From contig CALWYM010000098.1 in the NCBI GenBank assembly GCA_944385775.1, positions 1 through 13,642 of the forward strand: DNA of 13,642 nt, written 5' to 3'. The translations under genes and the position numbers were made by a program. The notes beneath the pieces are model-generated. The model saw only the letters and a program-made list of their open reading frames with translations, was not told the origin of the DNA and did not search any database. Shown piece after piece: positions 1 through 6,889 of the stretch (its first letter is position 1; each line of letters starts with the position of its first letter). The DNA comes from an uncultured Oscillospiraceae bacterium. Lineage in GTDB: Bacteria; Bacillota; Clostridia; Oscillospirales; Oscillospiraceae.

Positions 1-1114
1 TCTGGAAACGCGCCAGCACGTTCTTATGAAGGGAAAATATGATACGGACGCTATTGGTTTTTACCGTGGCGTATCAAAGACCTGTTTTAATGTGCTGCAC
101 TATGTAGGCGGACAGCTTTTGGGCAAAGATACAAAGCTTATAGAGGACCCTGTGGAGGAGGAAAGCGCAGAGGCTATTTCCCTTCTCACCAGGCAGTATT
201 ACGCCGCCAGGGAAGCCGCTCCGAAAAATGTGCTTTTGCCGGAGGATACGGGGGATATGGAGGAGCTTAGTATTTTTCTGGCGCAGCTTTCAAACCACCC
301 GGTAGAGGTTTCAGTACCTCAGCGCGGGTTTAAAAAGGATTATGTTACTGCGGCCATGGTTAACGCCAGGGAGGAGACAATTCGACTTACCACAAAGGAG
401 GAGCGCATTTCCAAAACAGCGCAGTGGCTTATGGACGCTCTCAAGCTCCCGTCCCTGCCTGACAGAATTGAGTCCTATGATATTTCCAACACGGGCGCTT
501 CCGATATAGTGGCGTCTATGGTGGTTTTCTATAAGGGTAAGCCGCTGAAAAAGGCTTACAGGAAGTTTAAGATAAAGAGTCTGGAAAACGGTCCGGACGA
601 CTACGCTTCCATGAGGGAGGTTATAACAAGAAGGTGCCAGAGATACCTTGATGGTGATGAGAAATTTTTGCCTCTGCCGGACCTGTTTCTGATAGATGGT
701 GGCGCAGCTCATGCGGCGGCTGCCAAGGGCGCCATGGAGGCTTTGGGTATAAAGGCTCCGGTTTTCGGCATGGTAAAGGACGACAGGCACAGAACAAGAA
801 GTCTTATTACTTCTGAGGGAGAGGAGATAGGCATAGAGGCTTTTCCTGCTGTTTTCTCATTTATAGGTACGATTCAGGAGGAAACTCACAGGTTCGCTAT
901 TACTTTCCACAGGGATTCACACCTCAAGAGCACAAAAAAATCATCACTTCAGAATATTCCCGGCGTAGGTGAAAAGAGACGCATTGACCTTCTGAAAGCC
1001 TTTAAGAGTATAAAAGCAATTTCGGCGGCGGGAGTAGATGAATTAAGCAAAGTGGTGCCGAAAAACACTGCACAGGCGATTTTTGATTATTTTCACAGAG
1101 AAAGTGGTGAATAA
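1..1114 (+). CDS. uvrC: UvrABC system protein C, 3' part (5' end outside window)
   Basis: UvrC is the nuclease of UvrABC nucleotide excision repair and cuts on both sides of a lesion held by UvrB. The frame is open from base 2 and the first ATG (26) is internal: the codons before it (LETRQHVL) continue the UvrB-interacting UVR helix, so the GIY-YIG 3' nuclease half lies upstream of the window. What remains is the linker, the RNase H-like 5' nuclease domain and the helix-hairpin-helix end. Visible family motifs are ESYDISNTG (catalytic Asp codon at 479), VASMVVF, YRKFKIK, LIDGG (Asp codon at 695), the ETHRFAITFHR segment (about 878-917) and IPGVGEKRR in the HhH (about 957-984). The domain looks intact, without a frameshift. 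rsmD follows after 6 bases, so the two are probably cotranscribed. Confidence 0.97.
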   Translation, partial: LETRQHVLMKGKYDTDAIGFYRGVSKTCFNVLHYVGGQLLGKDTKLIEDPVEEESAEAISLLTRQYYAAREAAPKNVLLPEDTGDMEELSIFLAQLSNHPVEVSVPQRGFKKDYVTAAMVNAREETIRLTTKEERISKTAQWLMDALKLPSLPDRIESYDISNTGASDIVASMVVFYKGKPLKKAYRKFKIKSLENGPDDYASMREVITRRCQRYLDGDEKFLPLPDLFLIDGGAAHAAAAKGAMEALGIKAPVFGMVKDDRHRTRSLITSEGEEIGIEAFPAVFSFIGTIQEETHRFAITFHRDSHLKSTKKSSLQNIPGVGEKRRIDLLKAFKSIKAISAAGVDELSKVVPKNTAQAIFDYFHRESGE

Positions 1115-1120
1115 GTCAAC

Positions 1121-1666
1121 ATGAGAGTTATAACCGGAACAGCCAGGGGTAGAAAACTGAAGCTGCCCAAGGGTATGGATATACGTCCCACTACGGATAT
1201 GGTGAAGGAATCGGTTTTTAATATAATACAGGACAGGGTTCCGGAGTCCAGAATGTTGGATCTTTTTGCAGGTACGGGACAGATGGGCATTGAGGCGCTG
1301 TCACGGGGTGCCAGGGAAGTGGTTTTCGTTGATATGTCCCCTGTGGCGATAAAGCTGGTTAAAGAGAACCTGACCCTTTCGGGTCTTTCAGACAGAGGGA
1401 AGGTTATCAGGGGCGATTCACTGACCTATCTCAAAAGAGGAGAAAAATTCGATATAGTTTTTATCGACCCGCCTTATGAGACCGATCTTTTGGAAAAAGC
1501 GCTGGAATCTGTCGCAGCGTTTGACATTTTGAATAAAAATGGTATAATAATATGCGAGTGTAAAAAGGAAAAGGAAATCCCTCAGCCTTCCTGCTGGGAT
1601 TTTGTCAAAAAGGAATATATCTACGGAAGAATTAAGCTTACTACATTCGTTAAACCTGGGGAATGA
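1121..1666 (+). CDS. rsmD: 16S rRNA (guanine(966)-N2)-methyltransferase RsmD
   Basis: This SAM-dependent enzyme methylates N2 of G966 in 16S rRNA during assembly of the small ribosomal subunit. The 181 residues match the family's usual length. They show the N-terminal RVITGTARGRKL and RPTTDMVKESVFN segments, the SAM-binding DLFAGTG loop (residues 47-53) followed by MGIEALSRGA, an acidic VFVD strand (67-71) and the catalytic DPPY motif of N-methyltransferases (116-119). The start is the only ATG fitting the family N-terminus; it lies 6 bases after the uvrC stop with a weak GGTGA Shine-Dalgarno (1106-1110). In many Firmicutes and Actinobacteria rsmD is followed by coaD; here the coiled-coil gene at 1695 comes next. 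The 3' part contains a consensus-like promoter, listed separately. Confidence 0.96.
   Translation: MRVITGTARGRKLKLPKGMDIRPTTDMVKESVFNIIQDRVPESRMLDLFAGTGQMGIEALSRGAREVVFVDMSPVAIKLVKENLTLSGLSDRGKVIRGDSLTYLKRGEKFDIVFIDPPYETDLLEKALESVAAFDILNKNGIIICECKKEKEIPQPSCWDFVKKEYIYGRIKLTTFVKPGE
1521..1548 (+). promoter_or_regulatory. Putative sigma-A promoter inside rsmD, reading toward the SepIVA-like gene
   Basis: The -35 box TTGACA (1521-1526) and -10 box TATAAT (1543-1548) both match consensus exactly and are separated by 16 bases. The -10 is extended by TGG (1540-1542). A transcript would begin near 1555 and have a leader of roughly 140 bases before the start at 1695. The boxes lie in codons for AFDILNKNGII, a segment where the RsmD family often has hydrophobic residues, so some of the match may be chance. 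Activity is inferred from sequence alone. Confidence 0.55.
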
Positions 1667-1694
1667 TCCCTGTATAAAGAAAGGATTGCTTTAG

Positions 1695-2216
1695 ATGGAA
1701 AACAGCGTTTCGGATCTTATAGATATGTTATACTCTATGATTCAGGATGCCTGGGGACTTCCTCTGGGTGCTGAAAAATGTGTTATTGAAAGGGATAAGG
1801 TCCTTAATCTTATTGACGAGATAAAGGCGCAGCTTCCTGGTGAGCTTAATGAGGCAAAAAGACTGGTAGCAGCCAGAAACGAATACATTAACAACGCCAA
1901 GCGTGAGGCTGAATCAATCCGTAAGGTGGCTGAGGACAGAGCAAGGCAGCTTGTGGATGAGCAGGAGGTTGTTCGGACGGCTAAAAGCAGGGCCAATACA
2001 ATAGTGTCCAGTGCAGAGTCCAAATCTTCAGAGCTGCGTCAGGTGGCAAATCAGTATGCGGACGATACCCTTATGAGGACGGAGCAGGCGATCTCCGAGG
2101 CGCTTAATGAGGTCCGTCAGGCTCGCAGTCGCTTCCGCAGCCTTTCCGGTACCACAGGCTCATCTTCCACTGCGGATTCCGGCAGGAAGGTTGCCGACAT
2201 AGATCTTGACGACTGA
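1695..2216 (+). CDS. SepIVA-like coiled-coil protein (DivIVA/ATP synthase subunit B-like), probable division or growth factor
   Basis: This is a 173-residue soluble protein with no signal peptide or membrane segment. Residues 1-58 carry a conserved-looking head (LPLGAEKCVIERDKVLNLIDEI, then PGELNEAK). Residues 59-148 are a charged, Ala/Glu/Arg-rich heptad helix of the kind automatic pipelines often call 'ATPase' or 'ATP synthase subunit B'. Residues 149-173 are a Ser/Gly-rich tail ending in acidic DIDLDD. From memory, mycobacterial SepIVA has the same head (VPMTAG.CVVPRGDVLELIDDI, then PGELDDAQ) and a similar end (NEVV, then a helix finishing in GRGRHQLR; here QEVVRTAK and RQARSRFR). This protein would lack SepIVA's central repeats. 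Homology is therefore an inference from recalled motifs; a role in positioning septal wall synthesis is a further inference. It lies 28 bases after rsmD, has an AAGGA Shine-Dalgarno (1681-1685), and is the last gene before two terminators. Confidence 0.7.
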   Translation: MENSVSDLIDMLYSMIQDAWGLPLGAEKCVIERDKVLNLIDEIKAQLPGELNEAKRLVAARNEYINNAKREAESIRKVAEDRARQLVDEQEVVRTAKSRANTIVSSAESKSSELRQVANQYADDTLMRTEQAISEALNEVRQARSRFRSLSGTTGSSSTADSGRKVADIDLDD

Positions 2217-2264
2217 TACTAGGTTTGAGTTCTGTTTTATTCAAGACTTAAAAATTGAAAAATC

Positions 2265-2300
2265 TTCCCCCCTGCGAATTTGTCGCAGGGGGAATTTTTT
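2265..2300 (+). terminator. Rho-independent terminator 1, end of uvrC-rsmD-coiled-coil operon
   Basis: A 10-bp GC-rich stem (2268-2277 with 2283-2292, CCCCCTGCGA against TCGCAGGGGG) has a 5-base loop. It extends by two A-T pairs across one bulged C and is followed directly by six T (2295-2300). It lies about 50 bases after the coiled-coil gene stop. An A-rich stretch upstream (2250-2262) could also give weak termination on the minus strand. Confidence 0.93.
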
Positions 2301-2317
2301 GTATATAAATACCGTCT

Positions 2318-2344
2318 TTTGCCATTTTGGCAAACTTAATTAAG
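2318..2344. repeat. Two small adjacent palindromes between the terminators
   Basis: TTTGCCA (2318-2324) pairs with TGGCAAA (2328-2334) across a 3-base loop. It is followed at once by the perfect 10-base palindrome CTTAATTAAG (2335-2344). Neither has a T-tract, so they are not typical terminators. They could be protein binding sites or incidental AT-rich symmetry; no function can be assigned. Confidence 0.4.
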
Positions 2345-2359
2345 ACTTATATTCACTTT

Positions 2360-2394
2360 AATCCGGATAAGCTTCGCTTGTCCGGATTTTTTTT
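2360..2394 (+). terminator. Rho-independent terminator 2, upstream insulation of the dcw cluster
   Basis: A 13-pair stem runs from 2360-2372 to 2376-2388 (AATCCGGA pairs with TCCGGATT, then one T-G wobble, then AAGC with GCTT). The loop is 3 bases. The run of eight T (2387-2394) begins in the last stem pairs. Together with terminator 1 it separates the dcw promoter just downstream from readthrough. Confidence 0.93.
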
Positions 2395-2413
2395 GTGAAT
2401 TCAAAAATATCTC

Positions 2414-2442
2414 TTGCAATTTCCAAAATCACAATCTATAAT
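2414..2442 (+). promoter_or_regulatory. Sigma-A promoter of the mraZ/dcw operon
   Basis: The -35 box TTGCAA (2414-2419, four of six matches to TTGACA) and perfect -10 box TATAAT (2437-2442) are separated by the optimal 17 bases. Transcription would start near 2449, giving a leader of about 65 bases to the mraZ ATG. The promoter begins 20 bases after terminator 2 and abuts the MraZ-type repeats. It is the only clear promoter I see for the genes from mraZ to ftsQ. Confidence 0.8.
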
Positions 2443-2480
2443 AAGTACATCTAAGTGGGGTGAAGTGGGGGAAAGTGCAC
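2443..2480 (+). promoter_or_regulatory. Probable MraZ operator: four AAGT repeats with 10-base period
   Basis: AAGTGGGG occurs at 2453-2460 and 2463-2470, with weaker copies AAGTGCAC at 2473-2480 and AAGTACAT at 2443-2450. All four start exactly 10 bases apart, one helical turn. MraZ is known to bind direct repeats upstream of its own gene: TGGGN units with 5-base spacers in E. coli, and AAAGTG-type boxes in mycoplasmas. The two central repeats satisfy both descriptions. They span the predicted transcription start, so bound MraZ would probably block initiation, which fits autoregulation. Binding itself is inferred. Confidence 0.8.
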
Positions 2481-2513
2481 TAACTTCCCACAAAACAGTG
2501 GAGGTGAAAAAAG

Positions 2514-2930
2514 ATGACCGGAGTATTCAGACACACTCTTGATGCCAAGGGTCGTCTTTTTATACCCGCAAAGCTCCGGGAGGAGCTGGGGGACACCTTC
2601 TATGTTACACTTTCCATGGAGAAGTGCCTGTCGGCATATTCGCTGGAAAGCTGGGCCCGACTTGAGGAACAGGTTAAGGGCATGACCAGAAAGCAGCAGG
2701 TTATCGCAAGACCTCTTTTTTCCCATGCGGCGAAGTGCGAACTGGACAGTCAGGGGAGGATTCTTTTGCCTCAGGCGCTCCGTAGCTTTGCGGGGATTGA
2801 GAAAAATGTGGCGGTAGTTGGCGTAGGAGAACGTGCTGAGTTTTGGGATGAGGCGAGCTGGAATGCGGTTGACGCAGTTGAAACCACTCCTGAAAACCTG
2901 GCAGCCCTTTTTGAGGAGCTTGATTTCTGA
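2514..2930 (+). CDS. mraZ: Transcriptional regulator MraZ
   Basis: MraZ is the ring-forming DNA-binding regulator at the head of most dcw clusters and controls its own operon. The protein is 138 residues, a normal length. It carries the two family DXXXR motifs: DAKGR at residues 10-14 in the first AbrB/MazE-like half and DSQGR at 78-82 in the second. Each is followed by the expected hydrophobic pair and proline (LFIP and ILLP). The start has a strong GGAGG (2500-2504) 9 bases upstream. The predicted operator and promoter lie immediately ahead. Its TGA overlaps the rsmH ATG by one base (TGATG), suggesting translational coupling. Confidence 0.97.
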   Translation: MTGVFRHTLDAKGRLFIPAKLREELGDTFYVTLSMEKCLSAYSLESWARLEEQVKGMTRKQQVIARPLFSHAAKCELDSQGRILLPQALRSFAGIEKNVAVVGVGERAEFWDEASWNAVDAVETTPENLAALFEELDF

Positions 2931-3862
2931 TGAGCGGAAAACATATCCCGGTGCTGCTTAATGAGTGCATCGAAGGACTTAATATAAAGCCGGACGGCAT
3001 ATACGTGGATGGAACACTCGGGCGGGGTGGTCATTCCGAAAAAATTGCGGAGAGACTTGATTCAGGAAGGCTTATCTGCATTGACAGGGACGAAACGGCA
3101 ATAATTGAGGCTGGGGAGCGTCTTAAGCGGTTCGGGGATAAGATAACGTTTGTCAAGGCTAACTTCAGAGATATTGGAGAGATATTGGATAACCTGGGTG
3201 TGGAGAGCGTAAACGGTATGCTTTTTGACCTGGGTGTATCCTCTCCCCAGCTTGACGACCCATCAAGGGGGTTTTCGTATATGGCGGACGCTCCGCTGGA
3301 TATGAGAATGGACACATCGTCGGCTATTACGGCTTATGATATAGTCAATACATATCCTGAGGAGGAGCTGCGCCGTATATTTTTCCAGTACGGCGAGGAG
3401 CGGTATTCTCAGAGAATATCGAAAGCCATTGTGAGGGAAAGGGAGAAAAAGCCCATAGAGACAACGCTTCAGCTTGTGGATATAATACGGTCCGCAATGC
3501 CGGCACCGGCGCTTCGCGAAAAGCAGCATCCTGCAAAAAGGTGCTTTCAGGCTCTTAGGATTGCGGTAAACGATGAGCTGGACAGCCTGTCGGACATGCT
3601 TGGCACAGCCATGGACAGGCTTGCCCCCGGTGGGAGACTTTGCGTAATAAGCTTTCACTCTCTGGAGGACAGAATAGTTAAAAATGCCATTAAGGCAAAG
3701 GAGAACGGGTGCACCTGTCCTCCTGAGTTTCCGGTGTGCATTTGCGGATTTAAGAAGACGGTTTTTTCTGTGACAAAAAAACCTATATTGCCCACTCAGG
3801 ACGAGCTTGACATAAATCCCAGGTCAAGGAGCGCCAAGCTCAGAATTGTGGAGAAATTGTAG
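2930..3862 (+). CDS. rsmH: 16S rRNA (cytosine(1402)-N4)-methyltransferase RsmH (MraW)
   Basis: RsmH uses SAM to methylate N4 of C1402 in 16S rRNA in the ribosomal P site, and is the usual second gene of the dcw cluster. The 310 residues match the family. Motifs in order are HIPVLLNE (5-12), the SAM-binding DGTLGRGGHS (27-36), IDRD (51-54), FDLGVSSPQLD (99-109) with RGFSY (113-117), FQALRIAVNDEL (206-217) and SFHSLEDR (241-248). A four-cysteine stretch follows at 261-273 (CTCPPEFPVCICG) and then the basic C-terminus. The start overlaps the mraZ stop by one base; the GAGGAGCT near 2913-2920, inside mraZ, serves as its Shine-Dalgarno. Confidence 0.97.
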   Translation: MSGKHIPVLLNECIEGLNIKPDGIYVDGTLGRGGHSEKIAERLDSGRLICIDRDETAIIEAGERLKRFGDKITFVKANFRDIGEILDNLGVESVNGMLFDLGVSSPQLDDPSRGFSYMADAPLDMRMDTSSAITAYDIVNTYPEEELRRIFFQYGEERYSQRISKAIVREREKKPIETTLQLVDIIRSAMPAPALREKQHPAKRCFQALRIAVNDELDSLSDMLGTAMDRLAPGGRLCVISFHSLEDRIVKNAIKAKENGCTCPPEFPVCICGFKKTVFSVTKKPILPTQDELDINPRSRSAKLRIVEKL

Positions 3863-3895
3863 ACAGGATAATTTTTAGAAAGGAACTATTTTAAA

Positions 3896-4450
3896 ATGGC
3901 AGCAGATATGAGATATGCGGCAAGTGGAATGTATGGCAGTGCTGCCTATGACCTTAACCGCTATGGAAATACAGCAGTCCAGGAGGAGTATGAGCTCCCC
4001 CAGGAGGAAACCAGAGAGGACGAGCTCAGACAGGAAAAGCTTCGTCATCGTTCGGAGGCAATCAGGGAAGCCAGACGGGTTCAGAGCGTTTCTGTCGCGG
4101 CCGTACTGGGTTTTCTTGTGGTCGGAGTGCTGGTTGTGCTTATAATGCTGTCATATATAAAGCTTACTGAGATTTCCGGTGAAATAAATACTCTTGAGGG
4201 AACGCTCTCTGAAATTGAGACGGAGCAGACAAAGCTTAAGGTGGAGTATGAGAGTGTATTTAACCTTACTGAAATAAAGGCGTATGCTACCAATGTCTTG
4301 GGCATGACAAAGCTCACAGACTCTAATACAACTGTGGTTACCGTCCAAAGAGAGGACAAGGCTGAGATACTCTCAGACAACAGCTCCGGAACAGGTATTA
4401 TCGAAACGGCTAAGGAATTCATCTCCTCTTTGATGGAATATTTGCGGTAA
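3896..4450 (+). CDS. ftsL: FtsL-like septum formation protein
   Basis: This is a bitopic membrane protein of 184 residues in the position where ftsL normally sits, between rsmH and the class B PBP. It has an acidic and basic cytoplasmic arm (1-63, rich in Glu, Arg and Gln), one membrane helix (about 66-88) and an extracytoplasmic coiled coil (about 89-122). The C-terminal LTEIKAYATNVLGM segment (124-137) is typical of FtsL, whose family ends in a helix with an LGM-like motif. FtsL joins FtsQ/DivIB and FtsB/DivIC in the complex that activates FtsW-PBP at the septum. Primary sequence in this family is poorly conserved, so the call rests on topology, the LGM motif and context. The cytoplasmic arm is longer than in many FtsL proteins. 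The start has an AGGA at 3881-3884. Confidence 0.85.
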   Translation: MAADMRYAASGMYGSAAYDLNRYGNTAVQEEYELPQEETREDELRQEKLRHRSEAIREARRVQSVSVAAVLGFLVVGVLVVLIMLSYIKLTEISGEINTLEGTLSEIETEQTKLKVEYESVFNLTEIKAYATNVLGMTKLTDSNTTVVTVQREDKAEILSDNSSGTGIIETAKEFISSLMEYLR

Positions 4451-4513
4451 CGTCTGTGTAATATTTAGAGAAAGGCTGAGTTAAACGGCGAAACTGTTTG
4501 AGGAGAACGTGTA

Positions 4514-6853
4514 ATGGTTAATCCTGAAAATAACAATTGGCATAGACCGGACAGTAAAATGATTGGCCGCACACTTTTTCTAATGGTAGTGTGCGGCATA
4601 CTTTGTTTTGTTGTGCTTTTTATCCGGCTGTATAAAATTATGATAGTTGACCATGATTTTTACGAAAATCAGGCCATTTCCCAGCAAACAAGGGAAACTA
4701 CCGTGGCAGCCTCAAGAGGCACGATTTACGACAGGAACGGAAACGCCCTTGCCATAAGTGCCACAGCGTACAACATATATATAAGCCCCTACGAAATTAA
4801 TTATTATGATGAAAACATACAGTATATTGCCAGCGGCCTTTCGGAGATACTGGGAGTGGAGTATGATTCCATAGTTGAAAAGAGCGAGAACACAGAAAGC
4901 TGGTATCAGGTCATTTCCAGCAAGGTGGAGTCGGAGGTGGCTGACCAGGTCCGGGAGCTTATTAACGAGGGTGAGTCCACCGACGGAAACGGAAAGGCTG
5001 TAAAGGGTCTTAAGGGTGTTCACATTGAGGTGACCAGTAAAAGATACTATCCTTATAGTACTCTGGCATGCCATGTTATAGGCTTTGTGGGAACGGAAAA
5101 CACAGGTCTTGAAGGTCTTGAAAGCGTGTATAACAGCTACCTTGAGGGTACCGACGGCAGCGTTGTGCGCCTCTCCGCAAGTAACGGAATTGAGCTGCTT
5201 TTTGAAAACTATGAAAATTATAACGATGCCATTGACGGCAGCGATTTAAACCTTACCCTTGATGTTACCGTTCAAAACATAGCCGAAAGGTATCTTGAGC
5301 AGGCTGTTGAGGATAATATGATTAGAAACGGCGGCTGTGTTATCGTTATGGACGTAAATACCGGTGAGATTCTGGCACTTGCCTGCGCTAATGAATATGA
5401 CCTCAATAATCCCTTTATCCTCAGCGATGAGGACTATGAGGAGCTTGCGCCTCTGAAAGAGCAGGAGGACCAGACCGAATACAATAACGAGCTTAGGAAC
5501 AGGCGCCTTGCTATGTGGAGAAATATGGCTATATCGGATACCTATGAGCCGGGCTCGGTGTTCAAAATAATAACCATGGCAATGGCTCTTGAAGACGGCG
5601 TAGTGACGGAAGATTCAAACTTCTACTGCGGTGGCAGTATGGAGGTTTTGGGAAGAGGCGGCGTGCCGCTTAACTGCTGGAAACGGGCAGGTCACGGCAA
5701 TCAGACCCTTAAAGAAGCCGCGATGCACTCCTGCAATATAGCTTTTGTTAACATTGGACTTAAAGTCGGAGCCCAGCGTTTCTATTACTATGTGGATTCT
5801 TTCGGTTTCTGGAATAAGACGGGAATAGATTTGGCAGGAGAAACCAGCACCAGAGGACTTTGGTGGAGTGATGAGGTTTTTGAGGACCCGAACAACCTTT
5901 CACAGCTTGCCGCCGCGTCCTTCGGGCAGACGGCTAACGTAACGCCCATTCAGATGATTACAGCAGTTTCGGCAGCCTGTAACGGTGGATATCTTATGGA
6001 ACCCTACATTGTCCGTGACATTACAGACCCCGATGGCAATGTGGTCTATTCAAAGCAGCCAACCGTTGTACGCCAGGTTATAAGCGAGGAGACCAGCCGT
6101 ACCGTTTGCGAGATACTTGAGGCGGTAGTCGGTGAGGAGGGCGGCACAGGTAAGAACGCTTATGTTGCCGGTTACCGCATCGGCGGAAAGACGGGAACTA
6201 CAACCAAGACTGCCTATGAGGTTGAGACCGGAAAGAGGGAGTATATGGTGTCCTTCTGCGGCGTTGCGCCTATGGACGATCCGCAGATCGCGGTTCTTCT
6301 TGTCCTTGATAACCCCGCTCCGATGAGTGAGTCGGGCGTTTACATAAGCGGCGGCGCTATGGCGGCTCCTTATGTTGGAAAGATAATGAGCGAAGTGCTT
6401 CCCTATATGGGAATTGAGCCTATTTACAATACCGAGGAGGAGGCTCTGCTTGACGTTACCGTTCCGCTGCTTGTGGGTGATACCGTTGAGTCAGCCATGG
6501 CTTCCCTTACTGAAAAGGGCTTTGACTTTAAGGTCGTTGGCGAGGGTACTACGGTAACAGACCAGGTGCCTAACGCTAACGCTGAAATTTCCGCAGGCTC
6601 TACTGTAATAATATATGCGGACTCTGAAAAGAGGACTGACGAGGTAACGGTGCCTAACGTAATGGGCATGACATTCGCCAATGCCCAAAAGACCCTTGCG
6701 AGCTACGGACTGTTTATGGAAACTTCCGGAGCCCTGCCTACAAACTCAAACATAACTGTGTCTAACCAGTCTGTTGCCGGCGGAACCAAGCTGCCCTACG
6801 GAAGCGTAGTATCAGTAACTCTTGTAGACGAGACCAGTCTTGGCTTCTATTAA
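4514..6853 (+). CDS. ftsI: Class B penicillin-binding protein (FtsI/PBP2B/SpoVD family) with two PASTA domains
   Basis: This is the D,D-transpeptidase that crosslinks septal peptidoglycan with its SEDS partner FtsW. It has 779 residues. A membrane helix lies at about 18-40, and the PBP dimer/pedestal domain starts with RGTIYDRNG (68-76). The transpeptidase domain holds all three catalytic motifs: SVFK (nucleophile Ser348, Lys351), SCN (406-408) and KTG (559-561). Two C-terminal PASTA repeats begin near residues 647 (DVTVPLLVG) and 710 (EVTVPNVMG). Two PASTA repeats resemble Bacillus PBP2B more than SpoVD, which as I recall has one. It is the only class B PBP in this cluster, so a vegetative divisome role is most likely; a sporulation role cannot be excluded. 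A GAGGAG Shine-Dalgarno lies at 4501-4506. Confidence 0.95.
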   Translation: MVNPENNNWHRPDSKMIGRTLFLMVVCGILCFVVLFIRLYKIMIVDHDFYENQAISQQTRETTVAASRGTIYDRNGNALAISATAYNIYISPYEINYYDENIQYIASGLSEILGVEYDSIVEKSENTESWYQVISSKVESEVADQVRELINEGESTDGNGKAVKGLKGVHIEVTSKRYYPYSTLACHVIGFVGTENTGLEGLESVYNSYLEGTDGSVVRLSASNGIELLFENYENYNDAIDGSDLNLTLDVTVQNIAERYLEQAVEDNMIRNGGCVIVMDVNTGEILALACANEYDLNNPFILSDEDYEELAPLKEQEDQTEYNNELRNRRLAMWRNMAISDTYEPGSVFKIITMAMALEDGVVTEDSNFYCGGSMEVLGRGGVPLNCWKRAGHGNQTLKEAAMHSCNIAFVNIGLKVGAQRFYYYVDSFGFWNKTGIDLAGETSTRGLWWSDEVFEDPNNLSQLAAASFGQTANVTPIQMITAVSAACNGGYLMEPYIVRDITDPDGNVVYSKQPTVVRQVISEETSRTVCEILEAVVGEEGGTGKNAYVAGYRIGGKTGTTTKTAYEVETGKREYMVSFCGVAPMDDPQIAVLLVLDNPAPMSESGVYISGGAMAAPYVGKIMSEVLPYMGIEPIYNTEEEALLDVTVPLLVGDTVESAMASLTEKGFDFKVVGEGTTVTDQVPNANAEISAGSTVIIYADSEKRTDEVTVPNVMGMTFANAQKTLASYGLFMETSGALPTNSNITVSNQSVAGGTKLPYGSVVSVTLVDETSLGFY

Positions 6854-6889
6854 TAATCTGCTCGGACAGATAAAACGAGAGGTAAGTTT

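Noticed and set aside
311..790. 159-codon minus-strand open frame inside uvrC
   Set aside because: It is antisense to the conserved nuclease domain of uvrC, with no recognisable motif or upstream signals.
4482..4500. Small stem (AAACGG with CTGTTT, 5-base loop) just before the PBP ribosome binding site
   Set aside because: It has only six pairs including a wobble and no T-tract, so it is too weak to call a terminator or control element.
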